In this document: positions 28,006-37,848 of the stretch, one piece after another
Layout: every line of letters begins with the position of its first letter
Numbering within the stretch: the stretch's first letter is position 1
From: a bacterium
Lineage (GTDB): Bacteria > Zhuqueibacterota > Zhuqueibacteria > Zhuqueibacterales > Geothermadaptataceae
Direction of reading: 5' to 3'
Assembly: GCA_024275575.1 (NCBI GenBank)
Contig: JAJRYV010000081.1
Coordinates: forward strand, 1-64,000
DNA length: 64,000 bases
The notes under the pieces: model-generated
Seen by the model: only the letters and a program-made list of their open reading frames with translations
Databases searched by the model: none
What the model was told of the DNA's origin: nothing
Position numbers and translations under genes: made by a program

Positions 28006-31000
28006 TTATTTCAGCAGCATTAATTTACGGGTTTTTACCTCTGCTCCAACCTGTAACTGATACAGATAAACGCCGGAACTGACGACATTTTTCAGGTTAT
28101 CGCGGCCGTCCCAGATCACCTCATGTTGTCCGCTGTCGAACTTTTGTTGCAGTAAATCGCGAACTTTGATGCCGGTGATCGAATAAATTTGCAATTTGCC
28201 CGCCTGGCCGTCAAGTTTTTCCGGGATGGCGAATTTGATACGCGTCTCGATATTGAATGGATTGGGGTAATTGCTGTAAAGAGTGATTTTCTCGGGAAGC
28301 GCCGGCTGTCCCTGATCCGATCTGACATCTTCAACGACTGCGGGATAATCATTGATAACAGCGATGATTTCATTGGTGAGAAATGGCCGGGTGAAATCTT
28401 GCTCAGAGCCCTGCAAACGGAATTCACCGATTTTTTCACCTTGCCCAAAGCCCTCAATGCCGGCAAACGCGATGTGAGTTTGTCCCTGCTGCAACGGCGA
28501 GCAAACAGCCACCGCACCACCTTGCGGGATGAAAATCGGGTTCGATTTGGGTATAAAATTCCAGCGAATGGAGAGTTGTCCGCTATTTGCCGTGTTTTTT
28601 GTATTACCGGTAAAAAGTTCGAGAATGCGCACATTCTCACTTTCCCTACGCAGTTTCCATTCGAGTTTTACCGGAGCAATAATTTTCGGGGCGCTATTGC
28701 CGGCCCAACTGCCGTTGATGTCACCCAGGATGTGAGCGGTGAAATCGAAAGTGCTGTTAACTGTCGGGTTCACTTGCCCGTTTTCCGGTGCAAAATGCCA
28801 TTCACCACATCCGGCCAGCCCGGTCTGCACAAAAGCGAGATAGCGCAGAATAGCGACGACATCCGCACCGGTGACGTTGCCGTTTTTATCAACATCTGCC
28901 GCAATTTTCTCACCGGCGTTCAAATTGGTGATAAAAGCAATGGCGCGCATGGCGATGAGTGCATCCGAACCCGTGATCGCCGAACCAATGTTCCCCGATT
29001 TGCTCGCAGCGATATCATAAGTTGTCGCTGCGAGATTGGTCAAATTATATAGACCAAGTGAATCGGAGATGACACTTTTGACAAACTGATTATTTTCTTT
29101 CAGCTCAATCGTTGCATTGGCGACCGGTTTCGCGCCGGCAAAATAGGCCACGCTGCCGGTGATGGAACTGGATTGCGAAATCACAATATTGCTGCGGTTG
29201 GTGTGCAATGTATTGCCGCACATGTCAAACGGATCACTCGTTGTCAGAAAAGAGTGTGTACAATCTTTATCCAGTTCCAGGGGTGAATAAGTATTGACCG
29301 GTCCTGTTGCTTTAAAAATCAGATTTAAAATATGGATAGAATTGCCACTGATGGAATTGGCTCCACCCCCCGAAAGCTGCACGACGACATTTTTGTTGGT
29401 ACCCGGGGTCTGTGGTTGGAAAACCGGATTTGCGTTGATCTGTCCGATGGAAAATGCAGGGACATCCACACCGGTTTGTGCGTCGACAAATTCAACCAGG
29501 TTGCCATCAAAATCAAAAGTAAGCTGCAGCAAGCTGATATCCTGCGCCGTCGACAGATGCACCGGAATGACGACGTTGTGCCCCTGACTGGCATCAACGC
29601 TGGGTGGCGTATGAATGGTGGCCTCCGGCTGCAATGCCGTCAGGCAGACGTTGTCAAAACGTGAGGTGCTTTTGAAAACATTAAAACCGATATAACCGCT
29701 CTGCCAGGTATTATCCGAGAATTCGAATACCGGGTTTCCGTCTGCCCGGACTTTGATAATTGCACCGTCGTATTCGACACGAATATGGTGGTAATAATTA
29801 TCATCAACATAGTCCTGGCTCACTTTTTTTAGAAGTGTACCGTTGCCGTTTATAAGTTTATACAGCTCGACTGAGCCAACACCGAATTTGAGATAATAGC
29901 CGTTATCGTTGCCATCGGCGAGGGTTTGTACACTGAAGAGCAGAGTATAGTTTTTGTATGTATTTGCCGTTGAACGGGCATCGAATTCGATGGCAAAATC
30001 ACCCCATTTTTTATTGGTGAGCAAACTCCATTCGTCACCGCTGGCAGCAGTGTGCAGGTTATAAACATTGGAGCCGTCGGCATATTTGACTTCCCAATAG
30101 CCCGGATTGGACGGTTGCCAGCCATCGGCATTGCCGTCTTCGAAATCATCGGCGAAATCGCCGTTGCACGGCGGCAACTGTTCACGAATGAAATAAGTCG
30201 CAGTCGTCGAAATTAACCCGATGTTATCGTCGGCCTGAATATAATATTCGATGCCGGCTGCGGTCATGGCATTCGCCGGAATGGTCGTCTGATAAGTGCT
30301 ACCATTTACCGTCATCTGCATCATTGTGAAAGCAGCCGCACCTTTGATGCGGTAATACAATTCTGCTTTGGAGACGTAATCCGTATTATCAAACACACTC
30401 GCTGAAATCGTAACAGCGCTGCCGGTTGTGGCGCTGTAAACCGGGGTATGGGTAATTTGCGGCGGGCTATTGCCACTGGCCGCACAGGTCTCGACGCTGA
30501 AATCATCGAACCACGCTTGGTCATTGTAAGAACCGATACCGACCTGCCCGACGCCAAATGTCTGGTTATCTGCCGTCATAATTATCTGGTTGTCGTAATA
30601 GACGCTAATTGTGCTGCCTGTTCGTGTAATCTGAACATCATGATAAGCGCCATCCCCCATGGTGGCAGGATCATACATTGCTAATTCCGTGCGGATGCCG
30701 TTTTCGATAATGTGCAATCCGGTAAATTCCTCTTTGCTGTTGTAGCCCACGTAATAATAATTATTTTCATCCTGAAAACCGAAGATGAGCGCCAGATCAG
30801 CAAAATAATTGGTCGGCCCGGCGGTTTCGGTTTTAGCAGCACATTTTAGAGTAAAATCATCATAATATTTCCCATTAACCACTGCATATTCCCCTAACCG
30901 TTGACCATCTGGCGAGAGATACTGAGTGGTATTAATGTAGAATTTCATATTGCCGTTGTCATTTAGAAATGACCAGCGATTCGCATTATAAAGTGTCCAT

Positions 31001-33843
31001 TCGCTTGCATTACCATCTTCGAAAGTATCCGTAAATTCGGTTGGACAAGGACCGACAGGTGTAACATTAATCGCATAAACAGCTGTTTGCAGCGAGAGCC
31101 CGAGGTGATCTTTTGCGGTGATAAAATATTCCACACCGCTGGTTGTCACAGTATTTGCAGGAATCGATGCTACGTATTTGCTACCGGAAAGCGGCATGTT
31201 GACCAGGGAGTACTGGGAAGTCCCCTTTTTGCGATAGTAGAGTCGAACATAGTCCACATAATCGGTGTGATCTGTAACTGACGCAGCAATATTTATTATG
31301 CTCCCAGGTGCAGCTGTGGTGATCGGCGTATGATGGATGACCGGCGGCAAATTGTTTGTTGGTGTGCAGCTTGTGGTAATCTGAAAATCATCAAAATAGG
31401 CCTGATCGTTATAGGAGCCGAATCCCATTTTCCCCGGGGGAATGCTGAGATTACTCTTGCTGCCGACGAGAAAACCATCGTAATAAACATCAAGAGTTGA
31501 ACCGCTTTTTTCCAGATGAATGAGATGAAATTCATTATCGTAAATATCTGCATCGATGTTGAATAAGGTCGAACGGACATTGTTTTCAATGCGAAAAACC
31601 TGGCTCCATGCTTTATCGGCATTGATCATGACATAATAATAGTTCTGCGCATCGACATAGCCGAAGACGACGGCAAAATCTGCAAACGCATTGCTCTCTA
31701 ATGGTTCCGGGGATTTGGTATAAACCGAGAGTTTAAAATCATCATAATTTTGCGAATTTAAAATTGACAGCTCGCCAAGTGCTTCGCTGCCTACAGGCCC
31801 AAAGCTGGTCGTGTTTATACCGTAGTAATAATAAGCTCCTTCCTGCACAATTTCCCAGCGCCCCGGGTTCATCGGCAGCCAGCCGTTAGCATTACCGTCT
31901 TCAAAATTATCAGCAATATCCGGTGGGCAATTGCTGCTGCCACCGCCGCTTGTTTGCAGCAAATAAACTCCGTTTATCGAAGCTGTCCCCAGATCATCTG
32001 TCGCGCGGATGTAATACTCCACTCCGTTTGTCGTGATAACATTGCCGGGAATGGAAGCTGAATAATTACCACCGGTATAGTTCATGGGTTTCGAGGAATA
32101 AAGCAAGGTGCCGTACTTGCGGTAATACAGGCGGACTTCAGCGACATAATTGGTGTAATCGGTGACTACAGCCTCGATCGTTGCCGGGTTACCTACCGTA
32201 CCGGAGAGCACCAGATTATGTGAAATCGCCGGTGGCTGGTTGGGTAAAACGGCAATCTGCAAGGGATACAGGCTGGCATCCAGTTGCGGGAAAGTGGCGG
32301 TTGTTTGCCCGTCGGTCGCTTTAATGTAATAGTCGATCCCAGGATTCAAAACCGCACCAGCCGGTATCGTTGCCCGAAAAATATTATTACCGATATTGAC
32401 CATGATAATCGAATAATAAATCGAGGTGCCGGTGGTTCTGTAATAACAAGTCACATTTTGCACAAAAGGCTGGCTGGCATCAGTGACTTTAACCTCGATC
32501 ACGATGGGGGTATTTTGTATCTGTCCGGCATTGCTTAAATTGAGCGTCCCATTGGTGATCGTAATAACCGGCCAACCGAACCCATAGTAGCCGAAGACAT
32601 TTTTATTCTGCCCCAAAGCCGAAGTGTTAATGCGCACTTCACGCAACCCTCCGGTTGTTATCGCATTGGTGGTGCGGTATTGCACGATGTATGAGCTGGT
32701 TACATCCTGCAGAATGGCGTCGAGAATTTCATCATACGGCCCAACAACGGATTTCAAAATGCCGCCGGTCGCTCCGCGAATACTGTTGGGGCCGCAATAA
32801 TCCGTCTGTGAAGTACCGTATCCACAATCGACCGCGGTATGGACAGTAATGCCGTTGCTTTGACAAACAGAAATACTCGGGGCCAGGTTGTCACCGTTGC
32901 TGTCTTCGTCGGTAATCAGGAGAAAATGGCGCTGGCTTGCGGGGCGGAAACTGAATTTCGTTGCCGCATCGTAAACCGCCTGCAACCCATGTTCATAGCC
33001 GCCGCTTACGGCAAAGGAATTGAGCATCTGTTTGAAATATTCAACATCAGCAGTAAAATTACCGTTGTTCATCAACTGCACTTCGCCGCTAAGGCCATGC
33101 CCGAAACGCACGAGTCCGAGACGAAAATCAATGTTTTTGATCACCAACTGATCAACAAAATTATTGATATTATTGATGACGGCCTGCTGCTCTTCCCACA
33201 TACTGCCGCTGTCATCGATGAGAAATATCATGTCGAGAATGCGCGTTCCACCGCCTGTTCCCGCAGGCGTTACATCGAAATAATCGAGCTGGCGCGCACC
33301 GTCTTCATAGGCTTTAAAATTCGCCACGGTCAAATTATCGATACCGGCCACGCCGTCTGAAACGTCGATCGTCGAATAGATGAAAGGAAAGTTTTGCGCG
33401 TTCAGCGAGCGCATGGAGACCTGCAAATTCGTTGTTATGTTCGCAGGCGTTGTTTTTGCCAGAACCTTATCGCCATATTTTTTCAACGAGACCTTGCCGA
33501 GAAAATCTTCTGTTCCCGAAGCGAGAATCTGTGTATTTGTATCGATCTGATGAACCGCAATCGTATAATCTGCTTGCTTGTCAAAATTAGTAAATTCGAC
33601 GGACTGTTGCGCGGAAACTGTACGAACTGTCTCCACCTGTGTCTGTTCATTTTTTAATACGATCTGGAACTGACCATTGGTATTGACCGCATACCACTTT
33701 ACCTGCAGTACCCCGGTATCCGTCAGCTTGGCCGTGACATCAAAATCCTGAGCGAATACTTGAAAATTGCTGAAAAAATAAATTGAACTGATAAAACAGA
33801 AAAGCCTGCACCACCGAGAAAAAATACGTCGTTTACTGATCAT
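28006..33843 (-). CDS. Giant surface protein: VWA domain, repeated Ig-like and concanavalin-like modules, cohesin-like, dockerin-like and C-terminal sorting domains
   Basis: 'LDMIFLIDDSGSMWEEQQAVINNINNFVDQL' (MIDAS); repeated 'ISASVxDxTDYVxxxxLYYRKxGT...EYYIxAxDxxG'; repeated 'DDFEDGNAxGW...'; 'GHNVVIPVHLSTAQDISLLQLTFDFDG'; 'AADVDKNGNVTGADVVAILRYLAFV'; 'LYSNYPNPFNIETRIKFAIPEKL...GVYLYQLQVGAEVKTRKLMLLK'. Confidence 0.8.
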   Translation of the reverse strand: MISKRRIFSRWCRLFCFISSIYFFSNFQVFAQDFDVTAKLTDTGVLQVKWYAVNTNGQFQIVLKNEQTQVETVRTVSAQQSVEFTNFDKQADYTIAVHQIDTNTQILASGTEDFLGKVSLKKYGDKVLAKTTPANITTNLQVSMRSLNAQNFPFIYSTIDVSDGVAGIDNLTVANFKAYEDGARQLDYFDVTPAGTGGGTRILDMIFLIDDSGSMWEEQQAVINNINNFVDQLVIKNIDFRLGLVRFGHGLSGEVQLMNNGNFTADVEYFKQMLNSFAVSGGYEHGLQAVYDAATKFSFRPASQRHFLLITDEDSNGDNLAPSISVCQSNGITVHTAVDCGYGTSQTDYCGPNSIRGATGGILKSVVGPYDEILDAILQDVTSSYIVQYRTTNAITTGGLREVRINTSALGQNKNVFGYYGFGWPVITITNGTLNLSNAGQIQNTPIVIEVKVTDASQPFVQNVTCYYRTTGTSIYYSIIMVNIGNNIFRATIPAGAVLNPGIDYYIKATDGQTTATFPQLDASLYPLQIAVLPNQPPAISHNLVLSGTVGNPATIEAVVTDYTNYVAEVRLYYRKYGTLLYSSKPMNYTGGNYSASIPGNVITTNGVEYYIRATDDLGTASINGVYLLQTSGGGSSNCPPDIADNFEDGNANGWLPMNPGRWEIVQEGAYYYYGINTTSFGPVGSEALGELSILNSQNYDDFKLSVYTKSPEPLESNAFADFAVVFGYVDAQNYYYVMINADKAWSQVFRIENNVRSTLFNIDADIYDNEFHLIHLEKSGSTLDVYYDGFLVGSKSNLSIPPGKMGFGSYNDQAYFDDFQITTSCTPTNNLPPVIHHTPITTAAPGSIINIAASVTDHTDYVDYVRLYYRKKGTSQYSLVNMPLSGSKYVASIPANTVTTSGVEYFITAKDHLGLSLQTAVYAINVTPVGPCPTEFTDTFEDGNASEWTLYNANRWSFLNDNGNMKFYINTTQYLSPDGQRLGEYAVVNGKYYDDFTLKCAAKTETAGPTNYFADLALIFGFQDENNYYYVGYNSKEEFTGLHIIENGIRTELAMYDPATMGDGAYHDVQITRTGSTISVYYDNQIIMTADNQTFGVGQVGIGSYNDQAWFDDFSVETCAASGNSPPQITHTPVYSATTGSAVTISASVFDNTDYVSKAELYYRIKGAAAFTMMQMTVNGSTYQTTIPANAMTAAGIEYYIQADDNIGLISTTATYFIREQLPPCNGDFADDFEDGNADGWQPSNPGYWEVKYADGSNVYNLHTAASGDEWSLLTNKKWGDFAIEFDARSTANTYKNYTLLFSVQTLADGNDNGYYLKFGVGSVELYKLINGNGTLLKKVSQDYVDDNYYHHIRVEYDGAIIKVRADGNPVFEFSDNTWQSGYIGFNVFKSTSRFDNVCLTALQPEATIHTPPSVDASQGHNVVIPVHLSTAQDISLLQLTFDFDGNLVEFVDAQTGVDVPAFSIGQINANPVFQPQTPGTNKNVVVQLSGGGANSISGNSIHILNLIFKATGPVNTYSPLELDKDCTHSFLTTSDPFDMCGNTLHTNRSNIVISQSSSITGSVAYFAGAKPVANATIELKENNQFVKSVISDSLGLYNLTNLAATTYDIAASKSGNIGSAITGSDALIAMRAIAFITNLNAGEKIAADVDKNGNVTGADVVAILRYLAFVQTGLAGCGEWHFAPENGQVNPTVNSTFDFTAHILGDINGSWAGNSAPKIIAPVKLEWKLRRESENVRILELFTGNTKNTANSGQLSIRWNFIPKSNPIFIPQGGAVAVCSPLQQGQTHIAFAGIEGFGQGEKIGEFRLQGSEQDFTRPFLTNEIIAVINDYPAVVEDVRSDQGQPALPEKITLYSNYPNPFNIETRIKFAIPEKLDGQAGKLQIYSITGIKVRDLLQQKFDSGQHEVIWDGRDNLKNVVSSGVYLYQLQVGAEVKTRKLMLLK

Positions 33844-34332
33844 TGAACGAACCCTCCAGCCTGAATTTTGGGATTTCAACTATGTGATTTTTTCGTTACA
33901 CAGCTGCGCTACGAATAAACCGCAGGCAAGATCACTAACCCGAAGTTCATCGTTTACAGAGCTATTGAAAACCAAACCAATGACATGTCGCCTGACAATA
34001 AATTCCATAACATCGTGGTTTCCAGAAGATGAACTGTTGAAAGCCGATGATATGGTCTGAGTGAGTATTTAATTAAAAAAAAAGAATGCAGCTTCCCTGC
34101 GAAAAAAAAAGAATGAATCACCCTGATGCATCTATATTAAAGACTTTTTTAATAAATGCAACCGTTTTATCTTTCAGGAACAACAGACCGCAGTTAAACA
34201 ATAAATCCCATCGATTGTTTTTGTCCGGAAATAATCATCCCCATAGCAATTCTCTTCAATTACTTTGTTTTGCAGGTACCTCATTCTGAATATAATCCAT
34301 CATTCCCCTGTATTATTTGTTGATTTTTTTCG

Positions 34333-36684
34333 ATGTCCGTCGTATTAAAAGCTAAAAAGCTGGTGCGCATGTCCCCGGATGAGTGGCGACACCGCATCAG
34401 AGAATACCGTGAAGCCTATCAGGAACGGAGAAATTTCGAGGCTGAAATCGCTAAAATTTGCGCTTCTGAATTCGATTTCTTCACCCCTGAATTCGCCGCA
34501 ATTCACAGCCAATTATTAAAAAATGACCTGACGGGTCTTCTTGCTTCGCCGGAGGCCATGCGGCAGTTTCCCATTCCCCTGAACCACCGCAAAGGCACAC
34601 TTTTCCAACTGCTCTATCCGCATGAATTCATTCGCAGTATCGACCGTGCGGATCAGTTTCTCACAGGTCGCTTCAAATATATGGGCATCGAATGCCATTT
34701 CCCGGAAAATATCCCCTGGCAAGCAGACCCTGTTTCGCAGCAGCAATATCCCGCGGGTTTTTACCGAGATCTGCAAATTTTTAAAAATCGGCCGGGACAG
34801 GATATCAAACATATCTGGGAAATAAATCGCTTACAGTTTCTCATCGAAATTGCCAAAGCGGCCTACCTCACCGGCGAGGAAAAATACCGCGCAAAACTGG
34901 AATTCCATCTGCGCGACTGGTTCGAAAAAAACCCCTATAAAACCGGCGTCAATTGGACCAGTGCGCTGGAAGTCGGTGTGCGGGCATTTTCCCTTATCTG
35001 GATTTTTAATTTCTATGTCGCAGCCGCAAACCCGTCTGCGGAAATCGTCCTTATTCTGCTTAAATTGCTCTATCTCAGCGGGCGTTTCATCAAAGACAAT
35101 CTCTCGCTCTATTTCAGCCCATACAACCATCTGATCGGTGAAGTTGCTGCGCTTTTTATGATCGGTTATCAATTTCCCCTTTTTAAAAATGCCGCTGACT
35201 GGCAGAGCGAAGCCTGGCAAGTTCTCGATGAGCAGATCGAAAAACAGTTCAGCGCCGACGGCGGCACGGTGGAACAGGCGACATTTTATCATCATTTCAC
35301 CCTGGGATTTTACCTGCAATGCGCTAACACCAAACGAATCAACGGCGAACCGGTTGCACAACGCGTCATGAACCAATGCGAACGTTCTATCGAATTTGCC
35401 ATGCAGATGATGCGCCCCGATAGAACCCTGCCGTGGATCGGTGATATCGACAGCGCACGATCCCTTTATTTCAGCGAACCGGCCAACTGGAATTTTACCA
35501 GCTTTCAGGGTATTGGTGCGGTATGGTTCGAACGCGGTGACATGAAAGCCGTCGCCGGAAAACTCGGGGAGGAGGCTTTCTGGCTGTTGCCGCAAAGCGA
35601 ATTTGACAAATTCAACAGCGTGGAAACTCAACCACCGCAAAACCTTTTTTACAGCCTCGGTAGTTCGGGTTACACCATCATGCGCGATGGCTGGCAGGCC
35701 GATAGCCATTTTAGCTACATTGATTGCGGTCAAATCGCCGATGGACTTTTCAAAAGCGGTACGCCCTCCGCAGCGCACGGCCATGCCGATTTGCTGCATT
35801 TTGAGATTTGTGCTTTTGGTGAGAACTTGCTCATCGATCCCGGATTTTGCAACTATCGCGGCGATCTCGAGTGGCACCGCTATTTCCGCAGCAGCGCGGC
35901 GCATAATACGCTGACGATCGATGGCCTTTCCCAACTGGACCATGTGGGCATTCTAAACTGGAGTAACGCACCGGAGTTTTTTCCCCTGCAGCGGTTCGCT
36001 GGTGAATTCTGCGTGGCATTTGCCGGGGAACACCACGGCTTTAAAAGACTGCCCGCAAAAGCCGTGCACCGCCGCTATTTTTTGTTTGTTGAACAAAAGT
36101 TCTGGCTGACTTTTGATTGTATGCACAGCGTGCTGCCACCACAAAACCGGCAACAACACTGTATCGAAGCCCATTTTCACACAGTCGATTATGCGGAAAT
36201 TCAGCTCAGCGGTAAATCGCCAGCATCTTTTCTCATTCAGGGAGAGAGCGCCACATTACAGGCGAATTTTGCCACACGCGAAACGCTTTCCGTTGAATGT
36301 TCGACGGACCGCGGCGGCGATAGCCCGGAAAAAGGCTGGATTTCACCGACTTATCGTGAAAAAAAACCGGCGTCTATCGTCCGTGTTGCAGCCGACTGCA
36401 CGCTACCGTTTGAAATGATCGGTGTGTATTTGCCGGAAAAAATCGCAGCCGAAAAGCAATTTTCCTGCAAGATGATAAAAAATGGATTTTCCGTGCAGTC
36501 ATCAGATTGTCAATACATGATTGAATTAATTTCTCTGAATGAGCAGAATGGCAGCATCGCTGTGAAACAGGGTGTGCGCATCAGTAAAATCTCTGCTAAC
36601 TTGCAGCAAGCCATTTTCCTGCAAAGTTTGGCCGGGCCGGAAAACAACAGCGGTTATGTCACCGCACCGATCATTAAAATTTAA
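34333..36684 (+). CDS. Heparinase II/III family polysaccharide lyase
   Basis: 'W.RF.HP.EFIRSIDRADQFL'-type N-terminal helical region; 'NHLIGEVAALFMIGYQFP'; 'GTPSAAHGHADLLHFEICAFGENLLIDPGFCNY...HRYFRSSAAHNTLTIDG'. Confidence 0.85.
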   Translation: MSVVLKAKKLVRMSPDEWRHRIREYREAYQERRNFEAEIAKICASEFDFFTPEFAAIHSQLLKNDLTGLLASPEAMRQFPIPLNHRKGTLFQLLYPHEFIRSIDRADQFLTGRFKYMGIECHFPENIPWQADPVSQQQYPAGFYRDLQIFKNRPGQDIKHIWEINRLQFLIEIAKAAYLTGEEKYRAKLEFHLRDWFEKNPYKTGVNWTSALEVGVRAFSLIWIFNFYVAAANPSAEIVLILLKLLYLSGRFIKDNLSLYFSPYNHLIGEVAALFMIGYQFPLFKNAADWQSEAWQVLDEQIEKQFSADGGTVEQATFYHHFTLGFYLQCANTKRINGEPVAQRVMNQCERSIEFAMQMMRPDRTLPWIGDIDSARSLYFSEPANWNFTSFQGIGAVWFERGDMKAVAGKLGEEAFWLLPQSEFDKFNSVETQPPQNLFYSLGSSGYTIMRDGWQADSHFSYIDCGQIADGLFKSGTPSAAHGHADLLHFEICAFGENLLIDPGFCNYRGDLEWHRYFRSSAAHNTLTIDGLSQLDHVGILNWSNAPEFFPLQRFAGEFCVAFAGEHHGFKRLPAKAVHRRYFLFVEQKFWLTFDCMHSVLPPQNRQQHCIEAHFHTVDYAEIQLSGKSPASFLIQGESATLQANFATRETLSVECSTDRGGDSPEKGWISPTYREKKPASIVRVAADCTLPFEMIGVYLPEKIAAEKQFSCKMIKNGFSVQSSDCQYMIELISLNEQNGSIAVKQGVRISKISANLQQAIFLQSLAGPENNSGYVTAPIIKI

Positions 36685-36700
36685 CAGGACATAGCAATAA

Positions 36701-37831
36701 TTGGTAAGCAAACATTTGAAAATTCTGGAAATATCAAGTTACCCTCCACCGCGGGCAGGCTGGGGTATGCGGGTTTATTTTCTCAAAAAAGAGCTGGAAA
36801 AACGCGGCGATATCTGTGTTGTGCTCAACACCGGCAAAGGCCGTTTTCTCACCGGCCGGGATTTTGTCCCGGTTTTCAGCGGGCTGGATTATGTAAAAAA
36901 AATCTTTCTTTACCGTTTGCAAGGTTTTACCGTACACATGCATCTGAACGGCGATTCGCCCAAAGGATTCGTGCTCACTTCCCTCGCTCTGTTGATCAGC
37001 CTGCTCACATTGAATCGCCCGGTGATCACTTTTCACGCCGGACCATTGCAGCAATATTTTCCACAGTCACGGGCGCCGCGGCTCAATTTACTCTACAAAT
37101 TTATTTTTACCGTACCGCGCCATATTATTTGCAACAACGTGCTGGTGAAAAAAGCCATCATGGGTTACGGCATCGATGGGAAAAAAATCGTGCCGATTCA
37201 GGCATTCAGCAGGCAGTATTTACAGTTTGAAAAAGTCCGGCTGTCACCGGCGATGGAGGATTTTTTTCAGCGTTTTTCCAACATAGCGTGCAGTTATGTC
37301 TTTTTCCGCCCCGAATTTTTTATCGATGACATGCTCGATGCAACTGCAGAGATCGTGGCTCGCAATGATAAATTTGGGTTAATTATCATGGGCTCGGACA
37401 TGGGTTCGGAGAGGCAAAAAGTACGTGTCAGCGAACTTGGCATCAGCGATCACGTGCTCTTTGCCGGCGATCAGGATCACGATGCCTTTCTGAGCATCAT
37501 GAGCCGTTCGAAGCTGTACTGGCGCACGCCGGTGAAGGATGGCGTCGCTTCCTCGGTTCTCGAAGCGCTTTCCCTGGGAACACCAGTGGTTGCGAGTGAA
37601 AACAATACCCGCCCGGAAAGTGTGATAACATACGAAAATTCAGATATTAACGATATGGTTATAAAAGTGCTGGGCGTGATCGAAAATTATGACCATGCAC
37701 AGGCAAAAATTATTAAACCGCTGGTGCCGAATACCATTGATGAGGAAATTGACGTCCTCGCCAACCGCCGTGCGGCAGGCGCCGGCACAAATTTAAACAT
37801 CAAAACAAAAGAAAGCCTGTCGCAGGCTTAA
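36701..37831 (+). CDS. Glycosyltransferase (GT4-like)
   Basis: 'ILEISSYPPPRAGWGMRVYFLKKELEKRG' N-terminus and 'VKDGVASSVLEALSLGTPVVASENNTRPE' C-terminal donor-site motif. Confidence 0.75.
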   Translation: MVSKHLKILEISSYPPPRAGWGMRVYFLKKELEKRGDICVVLNTGKGRFLTGRDFVPVFSGLDYVKKIFLYRLQGFTVHMHLNGDSPKGFVLTSLALLISLLTLNRPVITFHAGPLQQYFPQSRAPRLNLLYKFIFTVPRHIICNNVLVKKAIMGYGIDGKKIVPIQAFSRQYLQFEKVRLSPAMEDFFQRFSNIACSYVFFRPEFFIDDMLDATAEIVARNDKFGLIIMGSDMGSERQKVRVSELGISDHVLFAGDQDHDAFLSIMSRSKLYWRTPVKDGVASSVLEALSLGTPVVASENNTRPESVITYENSDINDMVIKVLGVIENYDHAQAKIIKPLVPNTIDEEIDVLANRRAAGAGTNLNIKTKESLSQA

Positions 37832-37848
37832 ATTCAGGAAGGAACAAA

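Noticed and set aside
28189-29052. 287-aa plus-strand ORF within the giant surface protein gene
   Set aside because: Antisense to the well-supported C-terminal sorting/dockerin region; no motif of its own.
34073-34115. Two A-rich 'aaaaaaaaagaatg' repeats upstream of the heparinase gene
   Set aside because: Low complexity A tracts; two copies are not enough to support a functional repeat.
34831-35943. 370-aa antisense ORF opposite the heparinase II/III gene
   Set aside because: Shadow ORF: the plus strand encodes a clearly conserved lyase and the antisense translation shows no recognisable motif.
37813-37829. AAGCCTG-TCG-CAGGCTT hairpin at the end of the GT gene as a terminator
   Set aside because: Short 7-bp stem, no T tract and the next gene starts 18 bp downstream, so likely incidental.
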